A stretch of DNA of 64,000 nt from Choanephora cucurbitarum (GCA_025331435.1 JAIWNI010000023.1:62001-126000), one strand, 5' to 3'. Positions 1-11,335 are shown, numbered from the stretch's first letter. The notes: generated by a model not told the origin, from the sequence alone. Translations and numbers: made by a program.

Positions 1-1
1 C

Positions 2-3000
2 ATGTTCATTAATTACACACCTGAAACTGAGCAGGCTAGAAAAAGAGCCAGAATTACACGCAATCAACGTACAAGCACTCCAGTTGTTTGTAGCTTTTGC
101 AATGAAGAAGGTCACAGTCGAAGCACAAGTAGACTCTGTAGATTCTATTCTGGAAGTAGCTCAACTGCTGAATCAACTGATGACATTACACCTGTCAATC
201 AAGTCGAAAGCAATATATTAGCTGATCAAGTCAATGACAGCTCCTCTATGGATGAAACTGAGAATGTCAATCCTATCGGTAACTGCAATGAATGCCTATC
301 TGAAGATCATTGTACTACCGATTGTCCCATTCTCTTCTACAAGAACAACCCTGAGATGAACACTTATAAAGTTGCTCATGATCAAAGCAAACTTTCTCAA
401 CTCAAAAGACATGATTTTGGTAGAATGAAAGTTGAATGCAGCTTCTGCCATGCTATGTTGTGGTTAGATGAGAGAGCAACTGCCTCCAAATCGGAGCCAT
501 TGTTTCAATTGTGTTGTGGCAAGGGAAGATACATTATGAAAGACTTTGAGCCTTTGCCTCCTTTGTTGACTGGACTTCTCACTAACACCGATCCAGTCTC
601 CAAGGAATTTCAAAGTAGCATCAGAGCTTACAACAACGTTCTGTCTTTCACTTCCCTTGGTGTTAAGCTAGATCATGCTGTTAATAATGATAGAATGGGT
701 GCTTACGCTTTCCGCATTCATGGTAATGTCTATCATAGAATCGGAACATCATTGCATCCAGAAGATGGAGATGCACCTAGCTTCGCCCAAATATATGTTT
801 ATGATGCAGCCAATGAGCTTCAAAACAGGTTGCACAGAATGCCTTTTCTTGCTTCTGAAACTTTGCATCAACTTCAAAGTCTGATGCATTCTGTCAATCC
901 ATATGCAAGAGATTTTAAGACTATGGCAGACTTAGAGAATGAATTACCAGGTGGTTTAGCTGAGGTCAGCATGATCTTTAGATCTGAAGGGACTCCTGAT
1001 CCCCGTCGCTACAACTCGCCAACCCACAACACTGAGATTGGTGTTCTCATCATTAATGGTGAAGACCATAGAAATGTGAACAAGCCAACTCACAGAGACG
1101 TAGTCATCCGTTTGAAGAACAATGGCTCAACTGAAAACGGGTTGCAATCAATCAATGAGATCAACCAGCATTACGATCCAATGCACTATGTTCTTATGTT
1201 TCCAAGAGGGCAACCAGGCTGGAACATAAACATGCGTACAGCCAATGGTCTGAAAAAGGTTACCATCATGCAATTTTACAGATATCATCTCATGATCAGA
1301 CAAGTCTCTCCAAGTCAGCTTCATCTGTTTAAGCATCTGTTTCATCAGTATGTTGTGGATATGTACGCAAAGATGGAACAAGAGCGATTGAACTATCTGA
1401 GACACAACCAAAAATCCTTGAGATGTGAGCTCTACAACAATTTGAGAGATGCCGCTGAAGTTGATGATGGAGACATGGAATCTGTAGGCAAGAAAGTCAT
1501 TTTGCCATCCTCATTCATTGGCAGTCCACGACACATGATACAGCTCTATCAAGACTCTATGAGTATAGTTCGTAGATTTGGTAAACCTGATCTGTTTGTT
1601 ACATTTACCTGTAACCCCAGCTGGCCTGAAATCACAAACGAGTTGCAATACAACCAAACCAGTAACGATAGACCTGATTTGTGTAGCAGGGTTTTCCATC
1701 TCAAATTGAAATCACTCATGCATGATTTAACAGTCAAAGGTGTTTTGGGAAAAGTCATTGCTCATATGCATGTAATTGAATTCCAGAAAAGAGGCCTCCC
1801 TCATGCCCACATCTTACTGATTCTTGATGCAACTGACAAACTGAGAGAAGAGGATATCGACAATGTTATATCTGCAGAAATTCCTGATAAGCAAGCTTAT
1901 CCTTCTTTGTACGAAACAGTCACCAAGAACTTGATGCATGGACCTTGCGGCCTTCTTGATCCCAATGCACCTTGCATGAAAAACGGCAAGTGTTCAAAAA
2001 GCTATCCAAAGGCATTCAATGACACCACTCATTTCAAACGAGAAGAACAAGGTGGATATCCCATGTACCGTAGAAGAAATGATGGTAAATCAATTGAGAA
2101 GAAAGCCGTCAAACTCGACAATCGATGGGTGGTGCCTCATAACCCTTATTTAACTACAAAGTACAATGCGCATATCAACGTTGAAATATGTGCTACATTT
2201 GTCTCTGTAAAGTATGTGTACAAATATGTATACAAAGGGCACGATAGAGCTCAAGTTGATGTCTCAAAAAACGATGAAATTCAGAAATTCATTGACGCTC
2301 GATATGTATCAGCTGCTGAATCATGTTGGAGACTATTCTCTTTTCCTTTGCACAATGAGTTCCCCCACCACCAAAGGTTGTCTGTACATCTTCCTGATCA
2401 GCAACCTGTCTACTTTGATGGTGAAGATCAATTGGACAATGTCATTGAGCGCAATTTAAAGAATACTACTCTGACAGGTTGGTTCGAAGCCAACAGAGAA
2501 TATGAGTCTGCCCTTCAGATCTTATATATCGAGTTCCCTGAACACTTTGTATGGGTCAAAGAAAAGGAGAAGAACTACTGGAAGATAAGAGAGCGAGGAC
2601 AAGGCGGTACCATTGGTAGAATCTATGCCATCTCACCCAAGGAAAGCGAGAAGTATTGTCTGCGCATGCTTCTTTACCATGTCAAGGGTGCAACTAGCTT
2701 TGACCATCTTAGGACTGTCAATGGCATTTGCTATCCCAGTTTTCGTGAGGCTGCATATGCTCTTAATCTTTTGAACGATGATACTGAGTGGATTACCTGC
2801 CTTGAAGAAGCTTCTCACTACAAAAATGCTGGATCATTACGGAATTTGTTTGCCATTATTTTGGTATTCAACAATCCTTCTGATCCGTTTCAGCTTTGGG
2901 ATAAGTTCTCTAACGATCTCTCTGAAGACTTTCTTCATAAAAAGCGTCTACTACTGCCTGATCTAGATGTCCAAATGGACCAACAAATCTATGACTGTGC

Positions 3001-4657
3001 ATTGTATGATATTGAAGAGCAATTGCAAGACTATGGTTTTTCCTTGAATAACTACTCGGGATTTACTTTGCCTTCTACTGACCCTAGAGGTACTTATAGC
3101 GGACTTCTTACAGAAGATCAAATGCTTGAGCCTCTCATTGTTAGAGAGCATTTAGTTTTAAATGCATTAGCATCTTTAGAACCAGAACAACAGTTCACAT
3201 TTAACCAAGACCAGCAAGCAGTTTTCGATCATGTCATGAGTATGGTAGAAGGTCAGCATACTGTTGAGCCAAAGGTCATTTTTCTTGACGGGCCAGGTGG
3301 TACAGGCAAAACGTATCTGTTTAACGCCTTGCTTGATGCTACAAGAAGAAACCATGGTATTGCACTTTCAGTTGCCGCAAGCGGAACAGCTGCTCTTCTT
3401 TTAAAAGGTGGTAAAACAGCACACTCGCTCTTTAAGATCCCTTTGAAATGCGACATACATACGATGTGTTCGTTTAGTCCTGCTTCGCCCACTGCTCAAT
3501 TGATTAGATCTGCCAAGCTCATTTTATGGGATGAAGCATCTATGATTAGTAGAGATGTATTGGAAGCAGTTGACAGGTCATTCAAGGATGTCTGTAAACA
3601 AATCAATCCTGCTTTTGAAGATATTCCCTTTGGTGGTCGAGTGGTTGTTTTTGGTGGTGACTTTAGACAAGTTCTTCCGGTCGTACCTAAAGCTTCTAGA
3701 GCGGATATTGTAGCTCAATGCATCAATAGATCCTTCCTCTGGAAACATTTTTCAAGAATGCAGCTGCGTATCAACATGCGTGTGCAAGCCACTCTTCAAT
3801 CAGGCAATCATGAACAAGCAGAAATGCTAAAGAACTTTTCAGACTACTTGCTGACTATCGGTGATGGTTCAATTCCATCATTGAATCCTGAAGGTGCCAT
3901 TCAGTTAGATGAAAGCATGGTTTTACCTGGCAACAACGCTCTCAGATTGGCTGACACAGTTTTTCATCAGTTTCAAGGTGCAGCATTCATGCAAGACAGG
4001 CATAAATTTATGACCAGTCGAGCAATTCTCACCTCTTTAAACAAAGATGTCAACAAAATCAACGACAGTCTCTTGAACCAGTTCGAAGGTGAAATACACA
4101 CACTTTTAAGTAGTGATTCCCTTTGTAAGGCAGCAGAAGTTGATATGCTTCGGTATCCTGTTGAATTGCTGAACAAAATTGAGTCTGGCAGTCTACCACC
4201 TCATTGTTTGAAGTTGAAAATAGGATGTCCTATAATGCTCCTTAGAAACCTTAACCCTTCCAAAGGATTGGTAAACGGTACAAAGTTGATTGTCTTAGCA
4301 ATTAACTCAAAGGTCATACAAGCCGAGATAGCCACTGGAAGTAAAGCAGGAGAAATAGTTGCAATTCCAAGAATTATCATCGAATCTCAGCCTGAGCAAA
4401 TTGGCATTCACTTTCAACGTCTTCAATTCCCTGTTAGATTAGCATTTGCAATGACAATCAACAAATCACAAGGTCAAACTCTAGATTTCGTTGGTTTATA
4501 TCTGCCTTCCCCCGTCTTCTCTCATGGACAACTCTATGTGGCTATGTCCCGTATTAGAAGTCCCGACTCTATCAAAGTAATGATAGATCATCAATATAGA
4601 AGACGCCTTACAAATGCCACAAACAACATTGTTTACAAAGAGGTCTTTAACTGTTAA
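2..4657 (+). CDS. Helitron Rep-helicase transposase
   Basis: Rolling-circle transposase of a Helitron DNA transposon: a HUH-type Rep nuclease fused to a Pif1-like helicase. Read from the first ATG the protein is 1551 aa and intact, but the frame may extend left of the window. Cysteine clusters at about residues 30-46, 95-108 and 147-150 look like N-terminal zinc-binding segments. The HUH motif is H601-A-H603 in the stretch QKRGLPHAHIL, and the tyrosine-rich catalytic strand is about 738-744 (KYVYKYVYKG). The Pif1 part has Walker A GPGGTGKT at 1097-1104, Walker B DE at 1177-1178, and a C-terminal helicase motif ending QLYVAMSRIRS. Length and domain order are normal for fungal Helitrons. No frameshift or internal stop is present, so the copy may be autonomous. 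The 5' terminus is not in the window. Confidence 0.95.
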   Translation: MFINYTPETEQARKRARITRNQRTSTPVVCSFCNEEGHSRSTSRLCRFYSGSSSTAESTDDITPVNQVESNILADQVNDSSSMDETENVNPIGNCNECLSEDHCTTDCPILFYKNNPEMNTYKVAHDQSKLSQLKRHDFGRMKVECSFCHAMLWLDERATASKSEPLFQLCCGKGRYIMKDFEPLPPLLTGLLTNTDPVSKEFQSSIRAYNNVLSFTSLGVKLDHAVNNDRMGAYAFRIHGNVYHRIGTSLHPEDGDAPSFAQIYVYDAANELQNRLHRMPFLASETLHQLQSLMHSVNPYARDFKTMADLENELPGGLAEVSMIFRSEGTPDPRRYNSPTHNTEIGVLIINGEDHRNVNKPTHRDVVIRLKNNGSTENGLQSINEINQHYDPMHYVLMFPRGQPGWNINMRTANGLKKVTIMQFYRYHLMIRQVSPSQLHLFKHLFHQYVVDMYAKMEQERLNYLRHNQKSLRCELYNNLRDAAEVDDGDMESVGKKVILPSSFIGSPRHMIQLYQDSMSIVRRFGKPDLFVTFTCNPSWPEITNELQYNQTSNDRPDLCSRVFHLKLKSLMHDLTVKGVLGKVIAHMHVIEFQKRGLPHAHILLILDATDKLREEDIDNVISAEIPDKQAYPSLYETVTKNLMHGPCGLLDPNAPCMKNGKCSKSYPKAFNDTTHFKREEQGGYPMYRRRNDGKSIEKKAVKLDNRWVVPHNPYLTTKYNAHINVEICATFVSVKYVYKYVYKGHDRAQVDVSKNDEIQKFIDARYVSAAESCWRLFSFPLHNEFPHHQRLSVHLPDQQPVYFDGEDQLDNVIERNLKNTTLTGWFEANREYESALQILYIEFPEHFVWVKEKEKNYWKIRERGQGGTIGRIYAISPKESEKYCLRMLLYHVKGATSFDHLRTVNGICYPSFREAAYALNLLNDDTEWITCLEEASHYKNAGSLRNLFAIILVFNNPSDPFQLWDKFSNDLSEDFLHKKRLLLPDLDVQMDQQIYDCALYDIEEQLQDYGFSLNNYSGFTLPSTDPRGTYSGLLTEDQMLEPLIVREHLVLNALASLEPEQQFTFNQDQQAVFDHVMSMVEGQHTVEPKVIFLDGPGGTGKTYLFNALLDATRRNHGIALSVAASGTAALLLKGGKTAHSLFKIPLKCDIHTMCSFSPASPTAQLIRSAKLILWDEASMISRDVLEAVDRSFKDVCKQINPAFEDIPFGGRVVVFGGDFRQVLPVVPKASRADIVAQCINRSFLWKHFSRMQLRINMRVQATLQSGNHEQAEMLKNFSDYLLTIGDGSIPSLNPEGAIQLDESMVLPGNNALRLADTVFHQFQGAAFMQDRHKFMTSRAILTSLNKDVNKINDSLLNQFEGEIHTLLSSDSLCKAAEVDMLRYPVELLNKIESGSLPPHCLKLKIGCPIMLLRNLNPSKGLVNGTKLIVLAINSKVIQAEIATGSKAGEIVAIPRIIIESQPEQIGIHFQRLQFPVRLAFAMTINKSQGQTLDFVGLYLPSPVFSHGQLYVAMSRIRSPDSIKVMIDHQYRRRLTNATNNIVYKEVFNC

Positions 4658-5064
4658 TCATCTTCCTTTCTCTCAATAAAAATATATCTTATCAACTCAA
4701 TCTCATATATATCATCTTAAAGTCAACACTGTCGTAATAGGTTAAATCTTTAAAGCTGCCCCGGGACCCGTGTTTTTTTTACCAAAGCAAAGGTTTAAAA
4801 TACACGAAGCGTAGCGTAGGGGCTATTTTATACCGTCGCGAAGGTCCAAAAAAAATTTGGGTGGGGCCCCCACATTGCCATGCTATTCGGATTAGCCAAA
4901 ACAGCCCACTGCGAAGTGCAAGCCGGTTTCAACAGCGAAGCGGGCAAACCTTAGTGAAGGTCGATAAAATTTACCATAGCGCAGCGAAGGTCAAAATTTT
5001 GTCACCGCAACGGCGGTTTGACTTGAAACAGGCTTGTTTTTTTAATAAACATCAAAACCTCTAG
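4658..5064 (+). mobile_element. Helitron 3' non-coding end and terminus
   Basis: About 400 bp of richer-GC sequence follows the transposase stop. It carries a recurring 9-mer GCGAAGGTC (4838-4846, 4984-4992; variant GTGAAGGTC at 4954-4962). Near the end are two small hairpins: ACCGC-aacg-GCGGT at 5004-5017 and AAACA-ggct-TGTTT at 5026-5039. The sequence then reaches CTAG at 5061-5064 followed by T. A hairpin a few to some tens of bases before CTRR, with a T on the flank, is the known Helitron 3' end, so I place the terminus at 5064. A second CTAG at 5094-5097 (tatCTAGtag) is less likely because no hairpin precedes it. Confidence 0.6.
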
Positions 5065-6025
5065 TAGCAGAAAACCTTTCAGTATTGAACTATCTAGTAG
5101 AGTTTTTGGATATTCTGCTCTTTTGGTTGTTTTTCATGCTTGATAGTTAAAAAGGTGTTTAATAATATTCCCTCTCAAAAAAAATAAAAAATCAGTAATG
5201 CTGAAATTGATCTTTCAAAGACAATTTATTAGATTCTTTTTGTTAGAATATGAGACTGTTTACTTCGATCTTGTGATGGAAAGGTACTGTAATTTATAGC
5301 TTCAACAAATTGTATGGTATGTTTGCCTGGCTGTATATTCTCTTGAATTGGGTCAAGTAATCTTGCTGTTTCTATTTTACCGATAGATTCAACTCAAAAA
5401 ACAAAATCATGAAAAATCAATAGTGGCGAGAAATAGAGTATGAATTGAAGCTGTTGACTACCAAACTAAGCGTTGCAGCGCTAGGTTTGAGCCTAAGGTT
5501 AAGCGACAAACAGATCCTTCTGCATATATCGCACTATCAGTTGGATGCCAGCATCTAATTCATTGGACTTTTTGCCTGTATTCTTAGCTTTCTTAAATCA
5601 AAGCACTATTCTGTTTGGGCATTTACTTTGGTACATAAAAAAAAATGACACAATAAGACAGGGAACCAACAATAATCAAGTTACTGAAACGAAAAGAACA
5701 AAAGCATAAATATAATTTAAAAAAAACAAGGGATATCAATATAATAAATAAAATTACAAAGTTTGGCTTTGTTATAGAACGGTCCTAATCTCTTGATTAT
5801 CTTATATTTAAATGTCCCTTTAACCTCCACAAGAGGTGTTCACCCAATGCATTACGAATCTCCTAATTAGGAATCCTCAACTATTATCCCTGTAGCAATT
5901 AGACGTGTATTATAAATCCTGCTTCTCTCTCTGAAGTTTTAATAAAGCTACTAACAGCCTCAAAAAGTACTCAATAGTCTTTATTATACATCATCTATCA
6001 AAATATACACGTTACATAACAGGCT
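5065..6025. other. Intergenic, no gene seen
   Basis: AT-rich flank between the proposed Helitron end and the next gene. I see no conserved reading frame, tRNA or clear repeat. Short A and T runs only. Confidence 0.5.
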
Positions 6026-7301
6026 TCATTCCTTAGAAGGCCAGTCGAACGAAGGACGACGCCAACTTGATGGTGTGGCGTTGTTGTTGTTGCTGTTGTT
6101 GTTGCTGCTGCACTCTCTGATTCTTTTTTTCAGATCTCTTAAAATCTTTCTTACTTTCATCAAACATTGCAGTGCTGAAAGAATGCTGTAAATCTCTGTT
6201 TGATCTCTTGGAAGAAAGAAATGAGACTCAAGATGTACTTGATAGATGCCTTCGTGTGCAAGTTTTCCAACAAAGACTTCTACCTTCTCGCCTTCCACTT
6301 TGAGACCTACGGCCACCGGATCTTTGACGCCAAAAGCGACTTGTTCATCTATCATCTTCTTTATGGACATGGCCACCTTGCAATCATCTGATATCAGTTG
6401 ACTTGGCTTAGCATCCTTCTTCTTTACTTCCATCACTAGCAAGTCAAAAAGCAGCTGGTCATCTGCTCTGCACTTGACAATCAAGTCGGGCAAGAGTCTC
6501 TTTGTGTTGTTGTTGCTGCTGCTGCTGCTGTCTCTCTTCCTGCTGCTAGTGGTACTACTAGCCTTGACGATTTCTTCTCTGTTTGAAGATTCAACATCGT
6601 ATCTTTCCATTAGACCATGAGTCCTATAGCTTATATTAGAACCTTTGATATTGAATCAATTACAAGTATAAAACTTACCAAACGCCAATAAAACTACTAT
6701 CATTGAGTAAGAACACATCAACAAAGCAAGTCAGGTTCTGAATTATCAGAGTTATCAAGCACTTTGCCTTCAAGTCTGTATAGCAACTGCTTGATTTTTG
6801 ATGCCTTGGCACGATCATTATCATCACTGTCTTCGTCGTCTTTGTCTTCGTCTTTGTCGTCATCGTCGTCACCATCATCGCTGTCGCTATTATCATCTTC
6901 AATAGCCTGTTTTTTTTTGTTAGTTCTCAAAAACATGTAGCATTACATACTTTATATGCTTACCTCGGCTATCTCCAAGCACCAGCTTGGAAGACATCTA
7001 TCCAATTTGATGGCCTTGGTCTTCAGTTTGTTCTTTATGGCTTTTTTGACGGCAGCAGGCAAGCCATATGCTGTCTCGTTATTTTTGCCAAAGAGGAAGA
7101 CAAAGTTTAAAGAGCTTTTGAAGGTAAAAGTTAGTATATATCTGTAGCGTAGGAGTGCTATTATACGTACAGGTACTGCGCATCGGACAAAGTACTTTTA
7201 TTCTCGGCAGAAACGACAGCATTGTCTCTGAAATTCATCAATGCTGCTGTTACGTTGAAGTTGCCTTCAAGAACTCCGGAAGCAAAAGGATGGTGTTTCA
7301 T
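6026..7301 (-). pseudogene. PD-(D/E)XK-like protein of an expanded fungal family, one frameshift
   Basis: Predicted exons on the minus strand: 7171-7301, 6964-7114, 6679-6906, 6026-6623, joined by GT-AG introns of 55-57 nt. The start at 7301 gives MKHHPFASGVLEG. Order: a basic helical N-terminal part (NETAYGLPAAVKKAIK), an Asp-rich acidic tract from GA-rich triplets, the segment FVDVFLLNDSSFIGVW, a Ser/Asn tract, then LLPDLIVKCR followed about 20 residues later by VMEVKKK. This P-D...E-x-K spacing fits a PD-(D/E)XK nuclease core, and the overall pattern matches a family I know as repeated hypothetical proteins in Mucorales. In the third exon the frame ends (EPDLLC then stop) just before FVDVF. 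Removing one base near 6721-6731 joins the frames and gives the right phase for the next intron. It is therefore a recent pseudogene or a sequencing error. Function is inferred. Confidence 0.65.
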
Positions 7302-8373
7302 TTTGAGCAATGTGAAGGAAAGTATATTGAAAGTAAATAGAGAGAGAAAGCGATGCAGTTCTTTGCTCCTTAAATACTCTTTTTTCAATTTATCTGAAAC
7401 AAGGTATTACCTTGAATAAAACTGGGCAAATTCTTGATTAAAGCAAGATAGAATATTGCATCGCTTCTTTAACTTTCTTTCGTAATAACCAATCATTTTG
7501 CATAAAATAAAGAAATAAAAAGGAGTAGCGGATAGTATCATACGGCATGTGATGCATAGAGTGGTTCTAGATCAAAAAAAAAATTGTTAACACTTTGGTC
7601 ATCTATCGTTCATCGCAGACATTTACATCGCTTGTTGAAGACACTATTCCTTACTCCCTTTTTATTTGTTGGCTACTGGTTCCTACAAAAGGGACTAAAA
7701 AAAAGGATGAAGTTACTCTATCTTGCTTTAATCAAAAAAAGTCATCTAAATCCGGCCATGTATTGTAAAGCTTTCAAATAAGGCAGATGGTATAATCTAT
7801 CAGCCGTTTTTTCTCACATCATTTGCTCACACTTGACAATTCAAACAAGCTTGATTTGATAAAGCTCTTGTATTTCTTGCTTCATCGAATGTTTGAGAAA
7901 ACTACACAGATGATTAATGTGATAAGTACATACTGCCTCAAACGCAATTCTATTCAGTATAAAAACTGTACAGCTATGAGAGAAAGCAATGTCGAGCACA
8001 TGCATCACTTTGATTTTGATAACCAGTTAAAAACTAGCTGGCGAATAAAGAAATAGTTGTCAGATGAAGCGCATAAACTTGTGCTATCACTCACTGTTTG
8101 CAGAAAACCACTGCTCATTTGACTTGAAGTTAAGCTCCATGGATCAACAAGAAACGAGCCTCGATTCAATCTAGAACTCATTCATCTCCATCATATATCC
8201 TATTGATGAAGATAAATGAGCCAAGTAAATTCTGAATTTGGAACAAATCATCTGCTCGTCATGATGCAAATAAGATCAAGGCTAAAAAATTTTTTTTTTG
8301 TTCTTGGCTCGTATGACGAAGCCAAATTTCAAAAAAAACTCTATGTATATTATGCAATGCTCTATTTCGTTGT
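7302..8373. other. Intergenic, no gene seen
   Basis: AT-rich sequence with short frames on both strands that show no family resemblance and no consistent splice structure. Nothing else supported. Confidence 0.5.
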
Positions 8374-9779
8374 TTATAGAGTGTTACATTTCTTAGAATC
8401 AAACAAGCCAGTACAGTCTTTCTTCTGACATTCAAAGCATATTGCTTGAGTGCATAGCGTTCGATTATTCTTACCATCGCTTAAGTTTGAACCATACCCT
8501 TTGCATGACCGCTTTGTGCTTATTTTGACAACACCACTAAGTGGTACACAGGGTGATGCTTGGATCTTTGGAGCAACTGGTTGAGGCGGCACAACAGAAG
8601 CACTTAGCGGAGTAGGAACCTCAGGGGCTATAACAGGAATGGGCACTATAAAGTAAATGGTATGTGATGTGCCTGGAAAGGGAAGATCTTCGGCACAAAG
8701 GGTTGGTAGTGAGTTGGTTGAGGAATACTGCAGGCTTCTTGTGAGCTTGTATGCTGGATCAAAATAGGAAGGCTAGGGGATGCTGGCCTCTCGGCCTGGT
8801 TAAGCACTTCCTTATTTCTGATCTCAGCAATCAAGTGTCAAGTAGTGAATTTGCCTAGTTTTCTTAGCTGCGTTCTGATCCTTCCAATAGTTGTAGTACT
8901 TTTCAACAATCTCTGCGGTTTTGTAAAAAATCTTATTGCCGTTTGCTTGTTGATTCCATTTGAATGCAAAGCTCCCAAAGTTTGGTGCAGCACCACCAGA
9001 GTAGCACTGTTCCAAAAGACGAAAAAAAAAGAAGACTTCCTCTAATGTATGTACGCCTGCAACAGCAAATTTGGTGTTTTGTAAATTAGATACATACGCA
9101 TATCTATTATTTCTTATGTGTTGGGTAGAGCCAATTTGAAGGTAGACAATCTCCGAGAGTTTTGGTATTGTGCTATCAGTTTCGGTGTCTTCACAATTTT
9201 GCTCTGCTTTTTCAATGCCAAGTTTGGCCATCTCATCTTCAGGTAGGGAACAAATACCAAATACTTCTTGTGAACCTTTGTAATTCAAGGCGTTGACTTC
9301 AATACATATATGATTTTTTGTCCTTTGCGATTCAAGCTTTTCTTTTAGAAGATCGATGTGCTGAACTAGCCATGGATCGTAATGAACATTATGTTGTTGA
9401 CTACATCTATTCACAGTGCGTACATCGATGTTTTGTCTAAGCCTATATTCAGTCAGCATTGCGTTAGCCAGCTTTGGACCTGCTCCAAAAGAGCCAAACT
9501 TTCGAATCAAGTTTTGGTGAACGCCACCTTCTAGAGAGTTTGTACCTCGTACACATCTATACAAGGTAAGTCCAACTTGTCTTTCATGCCTGTTTTGAAA
9601 TAAAGCTGAACACCAGGAGGATCGGATGCATGACCCAATTGAACAGTCTTGAGTATGCTTAATGATTGTTTCCAAGCAAGCTTATCAGACAAAGTCCATG
9701 CGGATTTTGAGCATTTCAAAGGGCCAAAGGACAAAAACAAAGGCTTTAAGGAAGGAAGCATTTCAGAAGGCGAAGGCAC
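8374..9779 (-). pseudogene. Decayed repeat-type fungal gene (transposon-like C-terminal part)
   Basis: Coding remnants run along the minus strand in changing frames. 9531-9779 gives ASDPPGVQLYFKTGM. 8824-9675, in another frame, continues with GLTLYRCVRGTNSLEGG and HYDPWLVQHI. 8646-8834 and 8374-8646 give a Pro-rich tail and a Cys-rich end (CFECQKKDCTG). The joined reading resembles a dispersed fungal protein type I recall from basidiomycetes and Mucoromycota, with SDPPG, YRC-RGTN-EG and H-D-WL motifs after an RNase H-like part. That part is not visible here. Frames change near 9560-9580 and near 8824-8834, so it is a 5'-truncated, broken copy. Transposon origin is inferred, not proven. Confidence 0.5.
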
Positions 9780-11335
9780 TCTTCTACGAACATGCTTAAA
9801 TACCCAACTCCTATCATATTTGAATTTGTTATCCTAATCCATTCCTTTTCTCTTCAACAGGTTCTTCAACAGCTTTTTCGTCATCTTCGTCCAAGCCAAC
9901 AAGGCAATCAATAAATGTACAAGTGAACTCCTTGAACAAGGTGAGCTCTGATTGCTGGAAATGTCTTGTAATGTTATTTCTCTTTCTAAAAGCAGAGCAG
10001 ATATTGAAGCTCAAGGCAATCATGGCGAAGGTGGTGAAGCTCAAGGAGGATCTTGCGAAAGCGCTCAGGACCAACAGGATTTAGTGTTCATGGTCTCTGC
10101 GATGAATCATGAGTGATTGTCAATAATTAATGTCATAATTTACCAGACAGAATCTCAATATTATGATCCAGCATCAGTGCAAAGGCTAACCATTCAGTTC
10201 TTTGATCAAACTGTCGTGTCATTGTTAATTGAATTGAGAGATCACAATAATCATACTTTTATTCTGTTTTTTTTTGTTCATTTTTGCTTGTCAGAACCGA
10301 ATTTTAGCCAATAAAACTGCTTAGATTCATATACCGACATAAGAGCAAACCTTATTCAGTGGACGTTAGCAAGGTCCACTAAATAAGGTTTGCTCATAGG
10401 GCGCATGACTTTTTACGGAGTTATTACCTTATAGAGTAACCTAAGAGCAATGAATTTTTCTCCCAAAAGTCTCGATTACACAGTCTTATTTTGTATTCTA
10501 ATTGTCTAAAAGGCAACTTATTAGCGATCTTTATGGTTTCTTTAGTCCTTCCAAGCTCCAAATCATGAGTTGATTTAAAAAGCCACCCTTTTAGGCTTTG
10601 TCAGATTCTTTTGATAATTTTTATTGTTGTACGCCAATTGCTCAATGACTTTTTTACGACAAGTCAATTTAGCACTTGTAGACATTTGTCTACAGCCTAA
10701 AGGACACATCATTTTTCCAAAACGCCAATTTCAATAGGTTTGACTGTATCCGTAAAATAGTTATACAAGTTCAATGAATGGGGAGAATGACATCATTCCT
10801 TTTCTGGTTAGTACTATAGACAACATGGCAACAGTATGGCTCAAAAGAGTTTTTTTTTGTAAAAGATAGTACCAATTCATCTAGTGTTGAATGGCTTACT
10901 ATTGATCTGATGAGATTGCTCCGTTTCAAATGACCAATTTTTGTGTGTGTACAACAATCTCTTTTAGAATAGATACACGCCTTACTTCATTTCGATCACC
11001 TTCTTAAACCTTCTCTGATAGTCAAATTAGGCTTATTTCATTAGAATCAACAATAAGATGATGTTTAAGCTAGACACTGCTTTGATCCAGAAATTAAGGT
11101 CTTTTAACACATGCCTAACTGTACCTTATACACCACTATGATCAGATAAACATTAACCCTTGCTTTTGTCTGATGCATTTGAGTAAATCATTGAATGCAA
11201 GTAAGATACACTGCAGGTTTGATCTCATGGATGTTTAAATAAATGTGTCTGTGTACCTGCATATGCACTTGATAACTGTAGTTTAAATTTTATTCTGATT
11301 AAAAAAAAAAAAGATCGACAACTGCCTAGGTAGTT
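9780..11335. other. Gene-poor stretch with a foldback
   Basis: No gene is supported. An 81-codon minus-strand frame (9829-10074) with an acidic C-terminus could be an upstream scrap of the decayed gene at 8374-9779, but shows no motif. The only clear structure is the inverted repeat at 10343-10395, listed separately. Confidence 0.45.
10343..10395. repeat. Foldback: 22-bp inverted repeat with 9-bp loop
   Basis: Left arm 10343-10364 (GAGCAAACC...GTGGAC) and right arm 10374-10395 are reverse complements over 22 bp with one mismatch, around the loop GTTAGCAAG. It would form a very stable hairpin in DNA or RNA. No T run follows and no gene ends here, so an ordinary terminator is unlikely. It looks like the two ends of a collapsed TIR element. 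Confidence 0.85.

Noticed and set aside
4861..5064. 67-codon frame in the Helitron tail
   Set aside because: Lies in the non-coding terminal region with hairpins and repeats; no homology or codon bias.
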